Assembly: GCA_002439755.1 (NCBI GenBank)
Contig: DJPH01000034.1
Coordinates: 1-41,012 of the forward strand
Origin: Prevotellaceae bacterium UBA6417
Lineage (GTDB): Bacteria > Bacteroidota > Bacteroidia > Bacteroidales > Bacteroidaceae
Length of the DNA stretch: 41,012 bases
Direction of reading: 5' to 3'
Positions 1 through 7,688 of the stretch are shown piece by piece; position 1 is the first letter of the stretch; each line of letters begins with the position of its first letter. The notes below the pieces were generated by a model. It was not told the DNA's origin, searched no databases, and saw only the letters and a program-made list of their open reading frames with translations. Position numbers and translations under genes: made by a program.

Positions 1-52
1 GAAGCACGTGTGTATCTCGGCCGAAACGCATGTGTGCTTCGGCCGGAGCACA
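1..52. repeat. Partial tandem array of ~22-bp near-palindromes
   Basis: Two adjacent units can be seen and a third appears cut by the window start. The best unit (33-52) is a 20-bp dyad, TGTGCT-T-CGGCCG-G-AGCACA, in which every pair matches except the single T/G position. The unit before it (11-30) keeps the TCGGCCGA core and the outer TG/CA, at a 22-bp offset. Positions 1-9 resemble the right arm of a preceding unit. Architecture (6-1-6-1-6) and period match the array at 32404-32563 although the bases differ. Function is unknown. Confidence 0.5.
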
Positions 53-72
53 TCAAGAAAGTGGCTTTTTGA

Positions 73-115
73 AGGCTGCGAAGCCGGGCTTTGCAGCCTC
101 GTCGGTGGCTTTTTT
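73..115 (+). terminator. Hairpin with downstream T-run, possible terminator
   Basis: An 11-bp stem pairs 73-83 with 89-99 (one G-T wobble) around a 5-nt loop. A GGCTTTTTT run follows at 107-115, about 8 nt after the stem, which is further than ideal. The motif GTGGCTTTTT occurs both before (61-70) and after (105-114) the hairpin. It could end a transcript entering from the left of the window. Confidence 0.4.
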
Positions 116-180
116 CGGCTGAAGTTGTGGCAGAACGCAATTTACGGGAGCGCAGATTTCATTGCGTGGACATAAAATAT

Positions 181-188
181 TATCTTTG
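181..188 (+). promoter_or_regulatory. Bacteroidetes -7 promoter element for the glycosidase operon
   Basis: TATCTTTG fits the TAnnTTTG consensus. It lies 13 bases before the ATG at 201, so the in-frame TTG at 162 would be upstream of the transcript start. This sets the start of the first gene at 201. A weak TTT at 157-159 sits about 20 bp upstream. Confidence 0.7.
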
Positions 189-200
189 CAATCTAAACAC

Positions 201-2234
201 ATGAAGATGAAAAAGAAAAGACTTTGGATGTCGTTGCTCGTGTCTCTGCCCTTGTGCCATGTCATGGCTGTGGCGCAGACGAGCCTCACAGACCGCATTC
301 CTACGGACAGTCGCAATGTCAATTATGTAAGCAACCGTGCTCCGCTTGCGCCGCAGCAGCTGATCAAACTTCCCGTGGGTAGCATCCGTCCCTCAGGCTG
401 GCTGCTCACCCAGTTGCGTCTGCAGCAGGAGGGACTTTGCGGCCATCTCGACGAAATCAGTGCATGGCTGCAGCGCGACGACAACGCCTGGCTCACCCAG
501 GGTGGCAAGTGGGGATGGGAAGAAGTGCCTTACTGGCTACGCGGCTATGCCGACATGGCCTATGTGCTGGCCGACAAGAAACGCATCGAGACGGCCAAAC
601 AGTGGATCGAAGCCATCTTGAAGAGCCAGAAGCCCGACGGCAACTTTGGTCCCGTAGTGTTGCGCAAGGGTGTGCAGGATCTATGGCCCAACATGCTGGC
701 CCTGTGGATTCTCCAGAACTATTATGAATATACCGGCGACAAGAGAGTGCCGGATTTCATGTCGCGCTATTTCAAGTATCAGCTCACGGTACCCGATGAC
801 AAGTTTATGAAAGACTATTGGGAAAACAGCCGTGCCGGCGACAACCTGTGGAGCGTTGCCTGGCTCTACAACCGCACAGGCGAGGCCTGGCTGCTCGAAC
901 TGGCCGAGAAGCTCCATCGCAACACTGCCGACTGGACCCGTGAGCAGGCACTGCCCAACTGGCACAACGTCAATGTGGCACAATGCTTCCGCGAGCCCGC
1001 CATCTACTATATGTTTTCTAAAAACCCTGCAATGCTGCGGGCCAGCTACAACGTGCAGCGTCATGTGCGCAAAGCCTTCGGCCAGGTGCCGGGTGGCATG
1101 TTCGGGGCCGACGAGAACGCCCGCATGGGTTATTTCGACCCACGTCAAGGCACCGAAACCTGCGGCTTCGCAGAGCAGATGGCCTCGGACGAGATAATGC
1201 TGCTCATATCCGGCGACCCCTCGTGGGCCGAAAACTGCGAAGACGTGGCTTTCAACAGCTATCCTGCAGCCTTCATGCCCGATTATCGCTCCCTGCGCTA
1301 CATCACATCGCCCAACATGGTATTGAGCGATTCCAAGAACCATAGCCCGGGAATCGAGAACCCAGGTCCCTTCCTGGCCATGAACCCCTTTAGCAGCCGG
1401 TGCTGCCAACACAATCACGGGTTTGCCTGGCCCTACTATGCCGAGCACCTCATACTGGCCACTCCCGACAACGGAATTGCCGCAGTGCTCTATTCAGCCT
1501 GCGAGGCCACAGTCAAAGTAGCCAACGGAACGAAGGTGGTGATACGTGAAGATACAGGCTATCCTTTCGATGACCGTGTGACCTTTACCATAGAGAGCGG
1601 AGGCAAAGCCAAGTATCCCCTCTACCTGCGCATCCCCAGTTGGACACACCAACCCTCGGCAACCGTCAACGGCCAGCCGGTGGATGTCACCCTGCAGGCA
1701 GGCAAATACCTGAGGCTGGAACGCGAGTGGAAAAAGGGCGATTGCGTGCAGCTCACACTGCCCAAGCAGATATCCCTGCGTCGCTGGCAGGTCAACAACA
1801 ACAGCGTCAGCGTAGACTACGGCCCGCTCACCCTCTCATTGGAGATAGGCGAACGCTATGTCAAGCAAAGCTCCCTACAGACAGCTATCAGTGATTCCAA
1901 GTGGCAGAAAAATGCCGATGCCGCGGCTTGGCCCACCTATGAAATATACCCCACAACCCCTTGGAACTATGCATTGTGCACCGACAAGCCTATAGTTCTC
2001 AAGCAACAACGTGGCTTGGCTGAGGGTGCAAACCCCTTTACCCTCGACAACGTTCCCTATATATTCGAGGCACAGGGACGGCTTGTCCCAAGTTGGAAAA
2101 TAGACCGTTACGGCCTCTGTGGTGTCTTACCTTACGAAGACGAGCCGCGTGCCGAAGAGGTGGTGCCCATACGTCTTGTGCCCATGGGTGCCGCACGATT
2201 GCGCATATCTGCTTTTCCCGACGGCCGTAAATAA
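201..2234 (+). CDS. GH127-family (DUF1680) glycoside hydrolase, exported
   Basis: A 677-residue secreted enzyme of the GH127 group, whose characterised members are cysteine/zinc-dependent beta-L-arabinofuranosidases. The sequence shows a lysine-rich N-terminus, a hydrophobic stretch and an Ala-Gln end around residues 20-26, typical of a signal peptide. Family catalytic features are present: TETCG (Glu319, Cys321) and RCCQHNHG (Cys401-Cys402). These correspond to the Glu-x-Cys and Cys-Cys zinc ligands and nucleophile of the Bifidobacterium enzyme HypBA1. The C-terminal part is beta-rich, as expected for the accessory sandwich domains. It is the first gene of a three-gene unit with NamZ-like and GH20 enzymes, with 9 bp to the next gene. 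The exact sugar cannot be read from sequence, since GH127 also contains enzymes acting on branched plant-pectin sugars. Confidence 0.85.
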   Translation: MKMKKKRLWMSLLVSLPLCHVMAVAQTSLTDRIPTDSRNVNYVSNRAPLAPQQLIKLPVGSIRPSGWLLTQLRLQQEGLCGHLDEISAWLQRDDNAWLTQGGKWGWEEVPYWLRGYADMAYVLADKKRIETAKQWIEAILKSQKPDGNFGPVVLRKGVQDLWPNMLALWILQNYYEYTGDKRVPDFMSRYFKYQLTVPDDKFMKDYWENSRAGDNLWSVAWLYNRTGEAWLLELAEKLHRNTADWTREQALPNWHNVNVAQCFREPAIYYMFSKNPAMLRASYNVQRHVRKAFGQVPGGMFGADENARMGYFDPRQGTETCGFAEQMASDEIMLLISGDPSWAENCEDVAFNSYPAAFMPDYRSLRYITSPNMVLSDSKNHSPGIENPGPFLAMNPFSSRCCQHNHGFAWPYYAEHLILATPDNGIAAVLYSACEATVKVANGTKVVIREDTGYPFDDRVTFTIESGGKAKYPLYLRIPSWTHQPSATVNGQPVDVTLQAGKYLRLEREWKKGDCVQLTLPKQISLRRWQVNNNSVSVDYGPLTLSLEIGERYVKQSSLQTAISDSKWQKNADAAAWPTYEIYPTTPWNYALCTDKPIVLKQQRGLAEGANPFTLDNVPYIFEAQGRLVPSWKIDRYGLCGVLPYEDEPRAEEVVPIRLVPMGAARLRISAFPDGRK

Positions 2235-2243
2235 ACAGTATTC

Positions 2244-3446
2244 ATGATGACATCCTGCACAACCAACTATAGAAGAAGCCATACCGTCAGCCTTGTGCTG
2301 CTGCTTGTGATACTCTTTGCAGTCGTGAGCCGTCCTGCTGCTGCACGTATCATAACCGGCGACGAGCGCACTTCACGATACATTCCCCTCTTGAAAGGCA
2401 AGCGTGTGGCACTGTTTTCCAACCACACAGGGCTGGCCCATGGACGGCATGTGCTCGATGTGATGATTGGAAAAGGCATCGACGTGACTTGCATCTTCTC
2501 GCCCGAGCATGGTTTTCGTGGCACTGCCGATGCCGGCGAACAGATAAACAGCAGTATAGACGACCGTACCGGAGTGCCCATCCTATCGTTATATGGCAAG
2601 GACTCTCCCTTGAAAAACGAGGCCACCATGCAGCGTTTCGATGTGCTCGTAGTAGACATACAGGATGTGGGGCTGCGCTTCTATACCTACTATGTTACCA
2701 TGTGCCACCTGATGGATGCCTGTGCCCCGTTGGGCAAAGAGGTCATCATCTTGGACCGTCCCAATCCCAACGGCCACTATGTCGATGGCCCCATATTGGA
2801 CATGTCGCTGCGCTCGGGAGTGGGTTGGCTGCCCATACCCGTAGTACATGGCATGACGTTGGGCGAACTGGCACTGATGATCAACGGAGAAGGCTGGCTC
2901 AAGGAGGGCAGGAAATGCCGGCTCACGGTGGTACCCTGCAAGCACTATACCCACCAAACCAAAGTACCCATAGAGACACCCCCATCGCCCAACCTGCCCA
3001 ACCGTCAGGCCGTGCTGCTCTATCCCTCGCTGTGTCTCTTTGAAGCCACACCCGTGAGCGTGGGACGTGGCACAGACCTGCCTTTCCAGATTTACGGCCA
3101 TCCCGGACTTGTGCTGTTTTCCTATCGCTTTGTGCCCGAAAGCAGGCCCGGAGCCAAGAACCCGCCGCAGAAAGGCATTGCATGCTATGGCCGCAACCTG
3201 AGTCATCTGTCGGAAGAAGAGATAGCCCGCGACGGCTTCACCCTGAAGTATGTCATCGAGGCCTACCGGATGCTGAAGGCAGACGACAGTTTTTTCAGCC
3301 CCTTCTTTGAGAAGCTTGTGGGCAGCCGTGCCATCAGAACCATGATAGAACAGGGATATACAGCCGACCAAATCAAGGAAACATGGAAAGAAGACGTGGC
3401 ACGCTTCAAGGCAAAGCGACGTCCCTACCTATTATATAAGGAATAA
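2244..3446 (+). CDS. namZ: GH171 exo-beta-N-acetylmuramidase NamZ-like (DUF1343)
   Basis: A 400-residue exported protein of the DUF1343 family, now GH171. Characterised members (Bacillus subtilis and Tannerella forsythia NamZ) release N-acetylmuramic acid from the non-reducing ends of peptidoglycan glycans. Family blocks seen in order are SNHTGL, FSPEHGFRG (Glu88-His89, the likely catalytic region), DIQDVGLRFYTYY, LDRPNPNG, GMTLGELALMIN, PSPNLPNRQ and SVGRGTDLPFQIYGHP. Residues 14-35 form a hydrophobic signal segment ending in AAA. Two ATGs lie together at 2244 and 2247 and either may be used. The next gene, a GH20 hexosaminidase, starts 27 bp downstream. The two products could trim alternating MurNAc and GlcNAc, a pairing inferred from context. 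Confidence 0.85.
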   Translation: MMTSCTTNYRRSHTVSLVLLLVILFAVVSRPAAARIITGDERTSRYIPLLKGKRVALFSNHTGLAHGRHVLDVMIGKGIDVTCIFSPEHGFRGTADAGEQINSSIDDRTGVPILSLYGKDSPLKNEATMQRFDVLVVDIQDVGLRFYTYYVTMCHLMDACAPLGKEVIILDRPNPNGHYVDGPILDMSLRSGVGWLPIPVVHGMTLGELALMINGEGWLKEGRKCRLTVVPCKHYTHQTKVPIETPPSPNLPNRQAVLLYPSLCLFEATPVSVGRGTDLPFQIYGHPGLVLFSYRFVPESRPGAKNPPQKGIACYGRNLSHLSEEEIARDGFTLKYVIEAYRMLKADDSFFSPFFEKLVGSRAIRTMIEQGYTADQIKETWKEDVARFKAKRRPYLLYKE

Positions 3447-3473
3447 CCCGAAACCCGATAACAAGGAAAAAAG

Positions 3474-5432
3474 ATGAAACCAAGACTCTGTTGCAGCATC
3501 ATGCTGCTTTGCTGCTGCCTCGCAGGCATGGCAAAGAACGAGACAATGAATGCCAAACCGTTTGTAATTCCCGAACTGAAAGAGTGGAAAGGTGCCGACG
3601 GCACATTGGCCGTGTCGCCGGCCACAAGCATCACCTATACGGAAGGCAATGACGCTCTGGCACGTGTGGCCCGCCAACTGGCCGCCGATTGTGACGAACT
3701 GTTGGGCTTCCGGCCCCAAGTAAAGCCGGGCAAAGGCTCGAAAGGCGACATCGTGCTGGCCCTCAAGGCAGACAAAAAACTCGGCAAGGAAGGATATACC
3801 ATACAAATAGACAAGGATATCCGACTGACAGGAACACAGCCCGTAGGCGTCTATTGGGCAACACGCACCCTGCTGCAAATGGCAGAGCAGGACAAGAACC
3901 TGCCGAAAGGCTTCATACGCGACTATCCCGACTATGCCCTGCGTGGCTTCATGCTGGACTGCGGCCGCAAGTTCATACCCATGGCTTTCCTGCGCGACTA
4001 CGTCAAAATCATGTCCTATTATAAGATGAATGCCTTTCAGATACACCTGAACGACAATGCCGCAGCCAAATTCTTCAGGGACGACTGGACCAGAACCTAT
4101 GCAGCTTTCCGTCTGGAGTCTGAAACCTATCCCGGTCTGGCCGCACGCGACGGGCACTATACCAAGAAAGAATTCGTCGACTTCCAGCTGATGGCCGATT
4201 CCTGCTTCGTGGAAATCATTCCCGAAATCGATGCCCCCGCACATACGCTGGCTTTTGTACAATACAAGAATGAGCTGGGAAGCAAGGAATATGGTTGGGA
4301 CCATTTCGACCTGAACAACCCGAACGTGATTCCCTTTATGGAGGCATTGCTCAAAGAATACCTGCAGGGTCCGAATCCCGTGTTCAGAGGCCCTAAGATG
4401 CACATCGGCACAGATGAATATTCCAACCGTGACCAGGCCATCGTGGAAAAGTTTCGTGCCTATGCCGACCACTTCATACGTTACGTGGAGGGCTTTGGCA
4501 AACAGGCCTGCTTCTGGGGTTCGCTGACCCATGCCAAAGGCACAACTCCGGTGAAATCGGACAATGTCATCATGAGCGCATGGTATAACGGCTATGCCGA
4601 CCCAAAGGCAATGGCGGCACAGGGCTACAAGCTCATATCCATCCCCGACGGATTCCTCTATATCGTACCCGCCGCAGGCTACTATTATGACTACCTCAAC
4701 ACCAAGTATCTCTACGAAAACTGGACGCCTGCCCATGTGGGCGACGTTGTCTTCAAAGAGCAGGATCCGGCCATTCTGGGCGGCATGTTTGCCGTGTGGA
4801 ACGACCATGTCGAGAACGGCATCACCACAAAAGACATACACGACCGCGCCTTTCCTGCCATGCAGACACTGGCAACGAAAACATGGGGTGCGGCAGTGCC
4901 GAAGCTCCCGTTTGCCGAGTTCGACGTCAAGCGCAAGCAGCTCAGCGAGGCTCCCGGGGTGAACGAGGCAGGACGGCTGGCCAAAAAGCCGGGGCTGGTC
5001 TATGAATGTGCAGAGCTGAAACCCGACGCAAAGACACCTTATACCGAAATAGGCTACGACTACAAAGTGTCGTTTAATATCGACGGCAAAGCCGAAGAAA
5101 AGGGCACGGTGTTGTTCAGCTCACCCAATGCCGTGTTCTATCTGTCAGATCCCGTCCGCGGCATGCTGGGCTTCAGTCGCGAAGGCTACCTCAACACATT
5201 CCGCTATAATGTGGAGCCGGGCAGGCGCATGAACATCACCATTGAGGGCAACAACAAGGTGACAAACCTCTATATCGACGGAAAGATAGTGGAGCAAATG
5301 GACAAGGAAACACGCTACTACGAGAAAACGGGCAAGGTATATACCTACTATGTGCGCACACTTGTATTCCCCTTGCAGCAGGCAGGCAAATTCAAAAGCC
5401 GCATCACCGACTTTAAAGTCTATCAGGAATGA
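3474..5432 (+). CDS. GH20 beta-N-acetylhexosaminidase, exported
   Basis: A 652-residue GH20 enzyme removing terminal beta-linked GlcNAc or GalNAc by substrate-assisted catalysis. The N-terminus has a signal peptide with a Cys-rich hydrophobic core and no convincing lipobox. A GH20b-like domain (about residues 40-150, ending PVGVYWATRTLLQ) precedes the barrel. The barrel carries RGFMLDCGRKF, HLNDN, EIDAPAHTLAF and HIGTDEY, with the catalytic Asp314-Glu315 pair. Residues from about 510 form a beta-rich C-terminal module resembling a LamG/concanavalin-type sandwich. It is the last gene of the operon and a perfect terminator stem follows. With NamZ it may complete exolytic peptidoglycan or muropeptide degradation, although host or dietary N-glycans are also plausible GH20 substrates. 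Confidence 0.85.
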   Translation: MKPRLCCSIMLLCCCLAGMAKNETMNAKPFVIPELKEWKGADGTLAVSPATSITYTEGNDALARVARQLAADCDELLGFRPQVKPGKGSKGDIVLALKADKKLGKEGYTIQIDKDIRLTGTQPVGVYWATRTLLQMAEQDKNLPKGFIRDYPDYALRGFMLDCGRKFIPMAFLRDYVKIMSYYKMNAFQIHLNDNAAAKFFRDDWTRTYAAFRLESETYPGLAARDGHYTKKEFVDFQLMADSCFVEIIPEIDAPAHTLAFVQYKNELGSKEYGWDHFDLNNPNVIPFMEALLKEYLQGPNPVFRGPKMHIGTDEYSNRDQAIVEKFRAYADHFIRYVEGFGKQACFWGSLTHAKGTTPVKSDNVIMSAWYNGYADPKAMAAQGYKLISIPDGFLYIVPAAGYYYDYLNTKYLYENWTPAHVGDVVFKEQDPAILGGMFAVWNDHVENGITTKDIHDRAFPAMQTLATKTWGAAVPKLPFAEFDVKRKQLSEAPGVNEAGRLAKKPGLVYECAELKPDAKTPYTEIGYDYKVSFNIDGKAEEKGTVLFSSPNAVFYLSDPVRGMLGFSREGYLNTFRYNVEPGRRMNITIEGNNKVTNLYIDGKIVEQMDKETRYYEKTGKVYTYYVRTLVFPLQQAGKFKSRITDFKVYQE

Positions 5433-5480
5433 CGGCTGCAATCACCCGCCTGAAGGTGTGACATCTGCCGGCAGACCAAG

Positions 5481-5521
5481 AAAAATAGCGGTAACAACTT
5501 CAAGCTGTTACCGCTATTTTT
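5481..5521 (+). terminator. Intrinsic terminator of the glycosidase operon
   Basis: A perfect 16-bp inverted repeat (5481-5496 with 5506-5521) with a 9-nt loop, A-rich on the left and ending in TATTTTT on the right. It can act in both directions. The metF promoter -7 element begins 4 bp after it. Confidence 0.85.
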
Positions 5522-5524
5522 CCG

Positions 5525-5532
5525 TATCTTTG
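5525..5532 (+). promoter_or_regulatory. Bacteroidetes -7 promoter element for metF
   Basis: TATCTTTG fits TAnnTTTG. The expected transcript start is near 5539, giving a leader of about 58 nt before metF. Any -33 element would fall inside the preceding terminator stem. Confidence 0.65.
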
Positions 5533-5543
5533 CAACTAAAAAC

Positions 5544-5600
5544 ATGCGTGAACTGCGGAACTTCCATCGGTTCATGCCTGAAGCGCGTAGCAAAGAATGA
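5544..5600 (+). CDS. Possible 18-codon upstream ORF overlapping metF start
   Basis: An ATG about 5 nt after the predicted transcript start opens an 18-codon frame (MRELRNFHRFMPEARSKE). Its TGA overlaps the metF ATG as ATGA. The overlap is typical of translational coupling. The leader also contains a weak TGAAC/GTTCA hairpin over the same bases. No homolog is recognised and coding status is unproven. It may be chance, since many short frames exist. Confidence 0.3.
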   Translation: MRELRNFHRFMPEARSKE

Positions 5601-6544
5601 AGATTACAGACTTGATCAAAGGAAAAGGAACGGACTTCTCGTTCGAGGTGCTACCTCCCAAAAAAGGAGAAGGCATCGATGGACTGGAACAGACGGTGGA
5701 AACATTGTTGAAATATGAACCGAAGTATATCAACATCACGACCCACCACAGCGAACCCGTGTATCGGAGAAGACCCGATGGCCTGATTGAGATGGAAATG
5801 GTCAGACGTCGCCCCGGCACGGTTGCCGTGGCCGCAGCCCTGCAATACAAATACGACATCCCCGTAGTGCCGCACATCCTTTGCAACGGATTCACGAAAG
5901 AAGAAACCGAATATGTGCTGCTCGACCTGCAGTTTCTGAAAATAGAAAACCTCTTGTTGCTGCGCGGAGACAAGGTGCAGGAAGGCTGCGTTGGGCAGGG
6001 AGGAAAAAGCCATGAACACACTACCGACCTGCAAAAGCAGGTGAACGACTTCAACAATGGCACTTTTGCGGATGGCTCTCCCATACCTTCGCCCGGTGTT
6101 CCCTTCAGTTACGGAGTGGCCTGTTATCCGGAGAAGCACGACGAATCGCCCAATCTGGCCACCGACATTTCCTGGCTTAAAAGGAAAGTGGAGCTGGGTG
6201 CCGACTATGCAGTTACCCAGATGTTCTTCGACAATCAAAAGTACTTCGACTTCGTTGAGCTTGTGCGCAAGGCCGGCATAGACATACCCATCATTCCGGG
6301 CATAAAGCCCTTGATGAGCCAAAAGCAGCTGACGAGCATTCCACGCAGCTTCCATTGCGACTTGCCCGAGGAGCTCACAACCTCCATGATGGCAGCACGT
6401 GACAAGGAAGAACAGTTTGAAGTGGGTGTGGAATGGGCGGCACGGCAGTGCAAGGAGCTGATGGCTCACGGAGTTCCCAGCATACATTTCTATACCACAG
6501 GCCGGGCACGCAGTGTCGATGCCGTGGCCTCAAGAATCTTTTAA
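5597..6544 (+). CDS. metF: 5,10-methylenetetrahydrofolate reductase
   Basis: A 315-residue FAD enzyme that reduces 5,10-methylene-THF to 5-methyl-THF for methionine synthesis. The TIM-barrel N-terminus FSFEVLPPKKGEG contains the conserved acid Glu17 (equivalent to Glu28 of E. coli MetF). HSEPVYRRRPDGL, PHILCNGFTKEE, LLLLRGDK, GVACYPEKHDESPN and YAVTQMFFDNQKYFDFV follow in family order. Length is normal for bacterial MetF. The start is the ATG at 5597, 12 bp before the end of no other gene but overlapped by an upstream short frame. holB begins 12 bp after its stop, so the two are probably cotranscribed. The same metF-holB-PSP1-gldH order is common in Bacteroidales, as far as I recall. Confidence 0.95.
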   Translation: MKITDLIKGKGTDFSFEVLPPKKGEGIDGLEQTVETLLKYEPKYINITTHHSEPVYRRRPDGLIEMEMVRRRPGTVAVAAALQYKYDIPVVPHILCNGFTKEETEYVLLDLQFLKIENLLLLRGDKVQEGCVGQGGKSHEHTTDLQKQVNDFNNGTFADGSPIPSPGVPFSYGVACYPEKHDESPNLATDISWLKRKVELGADYAVTQMFFDNQKYFDFVELVRKAGIDIPIIPGIKPLMSQKQLTSIPRSFHCDLPEELTTSMMAARDKEEQFEVGVEWAARQCKELMAHGVPSIHFYTTGRARSVDAVASRIF

Positions 6545-6556
6545 GCCCCGGCGCAA

Positions 6557-7675
6557 ATGCAGTTTCGTGAGGTAATAGGACAAGAGGACGTAAAAACGCG
6601 TATCATCCGTCAGTATCGTGACGGCCGCGGCCCTCATGCCTTATTGCTCGAAGGCCCTGAGGGATGTGGCAAGTTGGCTATGGCCGTGGCTTTGGGCAGC
6701 TACCTGCTTTGCTCGCACCCCGGAGAAACCGACTCGTGCGGCGTGTGCCCGGCATGCAAGCAAACCAGGAAGTTCAGTCATCCCGACCTGCATTTCTCCT
6801 TTCCCATTATACGTAAAAGCGAGTCGACCACCTGTGATGATTACATGCAAGAATGGACTTCCATGATGCAGGAAGGCCTTTACTTCGGCCTCGCTGACTG
6901 GCTCGACAGGATGGGAACAGACAACAAGCAGGCCGTTATTCCTGATGCCGAAGGCGACAATATATTGAGCAAATTGAGTGTAACCTCCTATTCCGGAGGC
7001 TACAAAGTCATGATTGTGTGGCTGCCCGAACGCATGACAGGCAATGCAGCCAACAACCTTTTGAAGTTCCTTGAGGAACCAACGCCGCACACGGTCTTTA
7101 TCTTGGTGTCTGACAATGCCGGCCAGCTGTTGCCTACAGTGCTGAGCCGCACGCAACGGATAGGGATGAGCCGCTTGCCGGTTGAAGTCGTTGCACAAGC
7201 TTTGCAGACACAAAACGGATTGGAGCCTGCCGTGGCGCGGCAGGTGGCCCATATCTCCAACGGCAGTTATCTGAGTGCTTTGCGCTATATAAATATCGAT
7301 AATGCCACCGACATGTTCTTCGACCGCTTTGTAAGTCTGATGCGTCTTGCCTATGCACGCGACGTGCGCGGACTTCAGCAGTGGGGCGATGGGATAGCTT
7401 CGTGGGGACGTGAGCGCCAGAAAATGTTTCTTGGGTATATGCAGAACCTGCTGCGCGAAAACTTCATATACAATTTTCATCGTCCCGAACTTAACTATAT
7501 GACGGACAAGGAAGCCGGCTTCGCCACCAAATTTGCCCGTTTCATCAACGAAAGGAATATCGTGGATTTCGTTGATGAAACAGCGAAAACACAAAGAGAT
7601 ATAGAACAAAATGTAAACGGCAAGACCGTGTTTTTTGATTTTGCTTTAAATGTAACGGTCTTGATCAGAAGATAG
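6557..7675 (+). CDS. holB: DNA polymerase III subunit delta prime
   Basis: A 372-residue AAA+ clamp-loader subunit that helps load the beta sliding clamp at primer junctions. It shows a Walker A-like GPEGCGKL (33-40) and a zinc-binding set Cys52, Cys61, Cys64 and Cys67. It also has NNLLKFLEEPTPHTVFILVSD and LLPTVLSRTQRI, the sensor/SRC-type region shared with DnaX and HolB. The C-terminal third is helical and poorly conserved, as expected for the collar domain. It lies between metF and ricT with 12-13 bp gaps, in one likely transcript. DnaX is excluded by its short length and its place beside metF. Confidence 0.9.
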   Translation: MQFREVIGQEDVKTRIIRQYRDGRGPHALLLEGPEGCGKLAMAVALGSYLLCSHPGETDSCGVCPACKQTRKFSHPDLHFSFPIIRKSESTTCDDYMQEWTSMMQEGLYFGLADWLDRMGTDNKQAVIPDAEGDNILSKLSVTSYSGGYKVMIVWLPERMTGNAANNLLKFLEEPTPHTVFILVSDNAGQLLPTVLSRTQRIGMSRLPVEVVAQALQTQNGLEPAVARQVAHISNGSYLSALRYINIDNATDMFFDRFVSLMRLAYARDVRGLQQWGDGIASWGRERQKMFLGYMQNLLRENFIYNFHRPELNYMTDKEAGFATKFARFINERNIVDFVDETAKTQRDIEQNVNGKTVFFDFALNVTVLIRR

Positions 7676-7688
7676 AAGAAAGAAAGAG

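Noticed and set aside
162..200. In-frame TTG start extending the GH127 gene upstream
   Set aside because: The extension contains the -7 promoter element and would precede the signal peptide by 13 residues. The ATG at 201 fits both.
681..1448. Long minus-strand frame (255 codons) inside the GH127 gene
   Set aside because: It is antisense to a gene with intact catalytic motifs, has no family resemblance and reflects codon bias.
3432..4841. Long minus-strand frame (469 codons) opposite the GH20 gene
   Set aside because: It lies fully antisense to a convincing GH20 coding region and its translation resembles no protein family.
5493..5596. SAM or cobalamin riboswitch in the metF leader
   Set aside because: The leader after the predicted start is only about 58 nt and shows no conserved riboswitch core.
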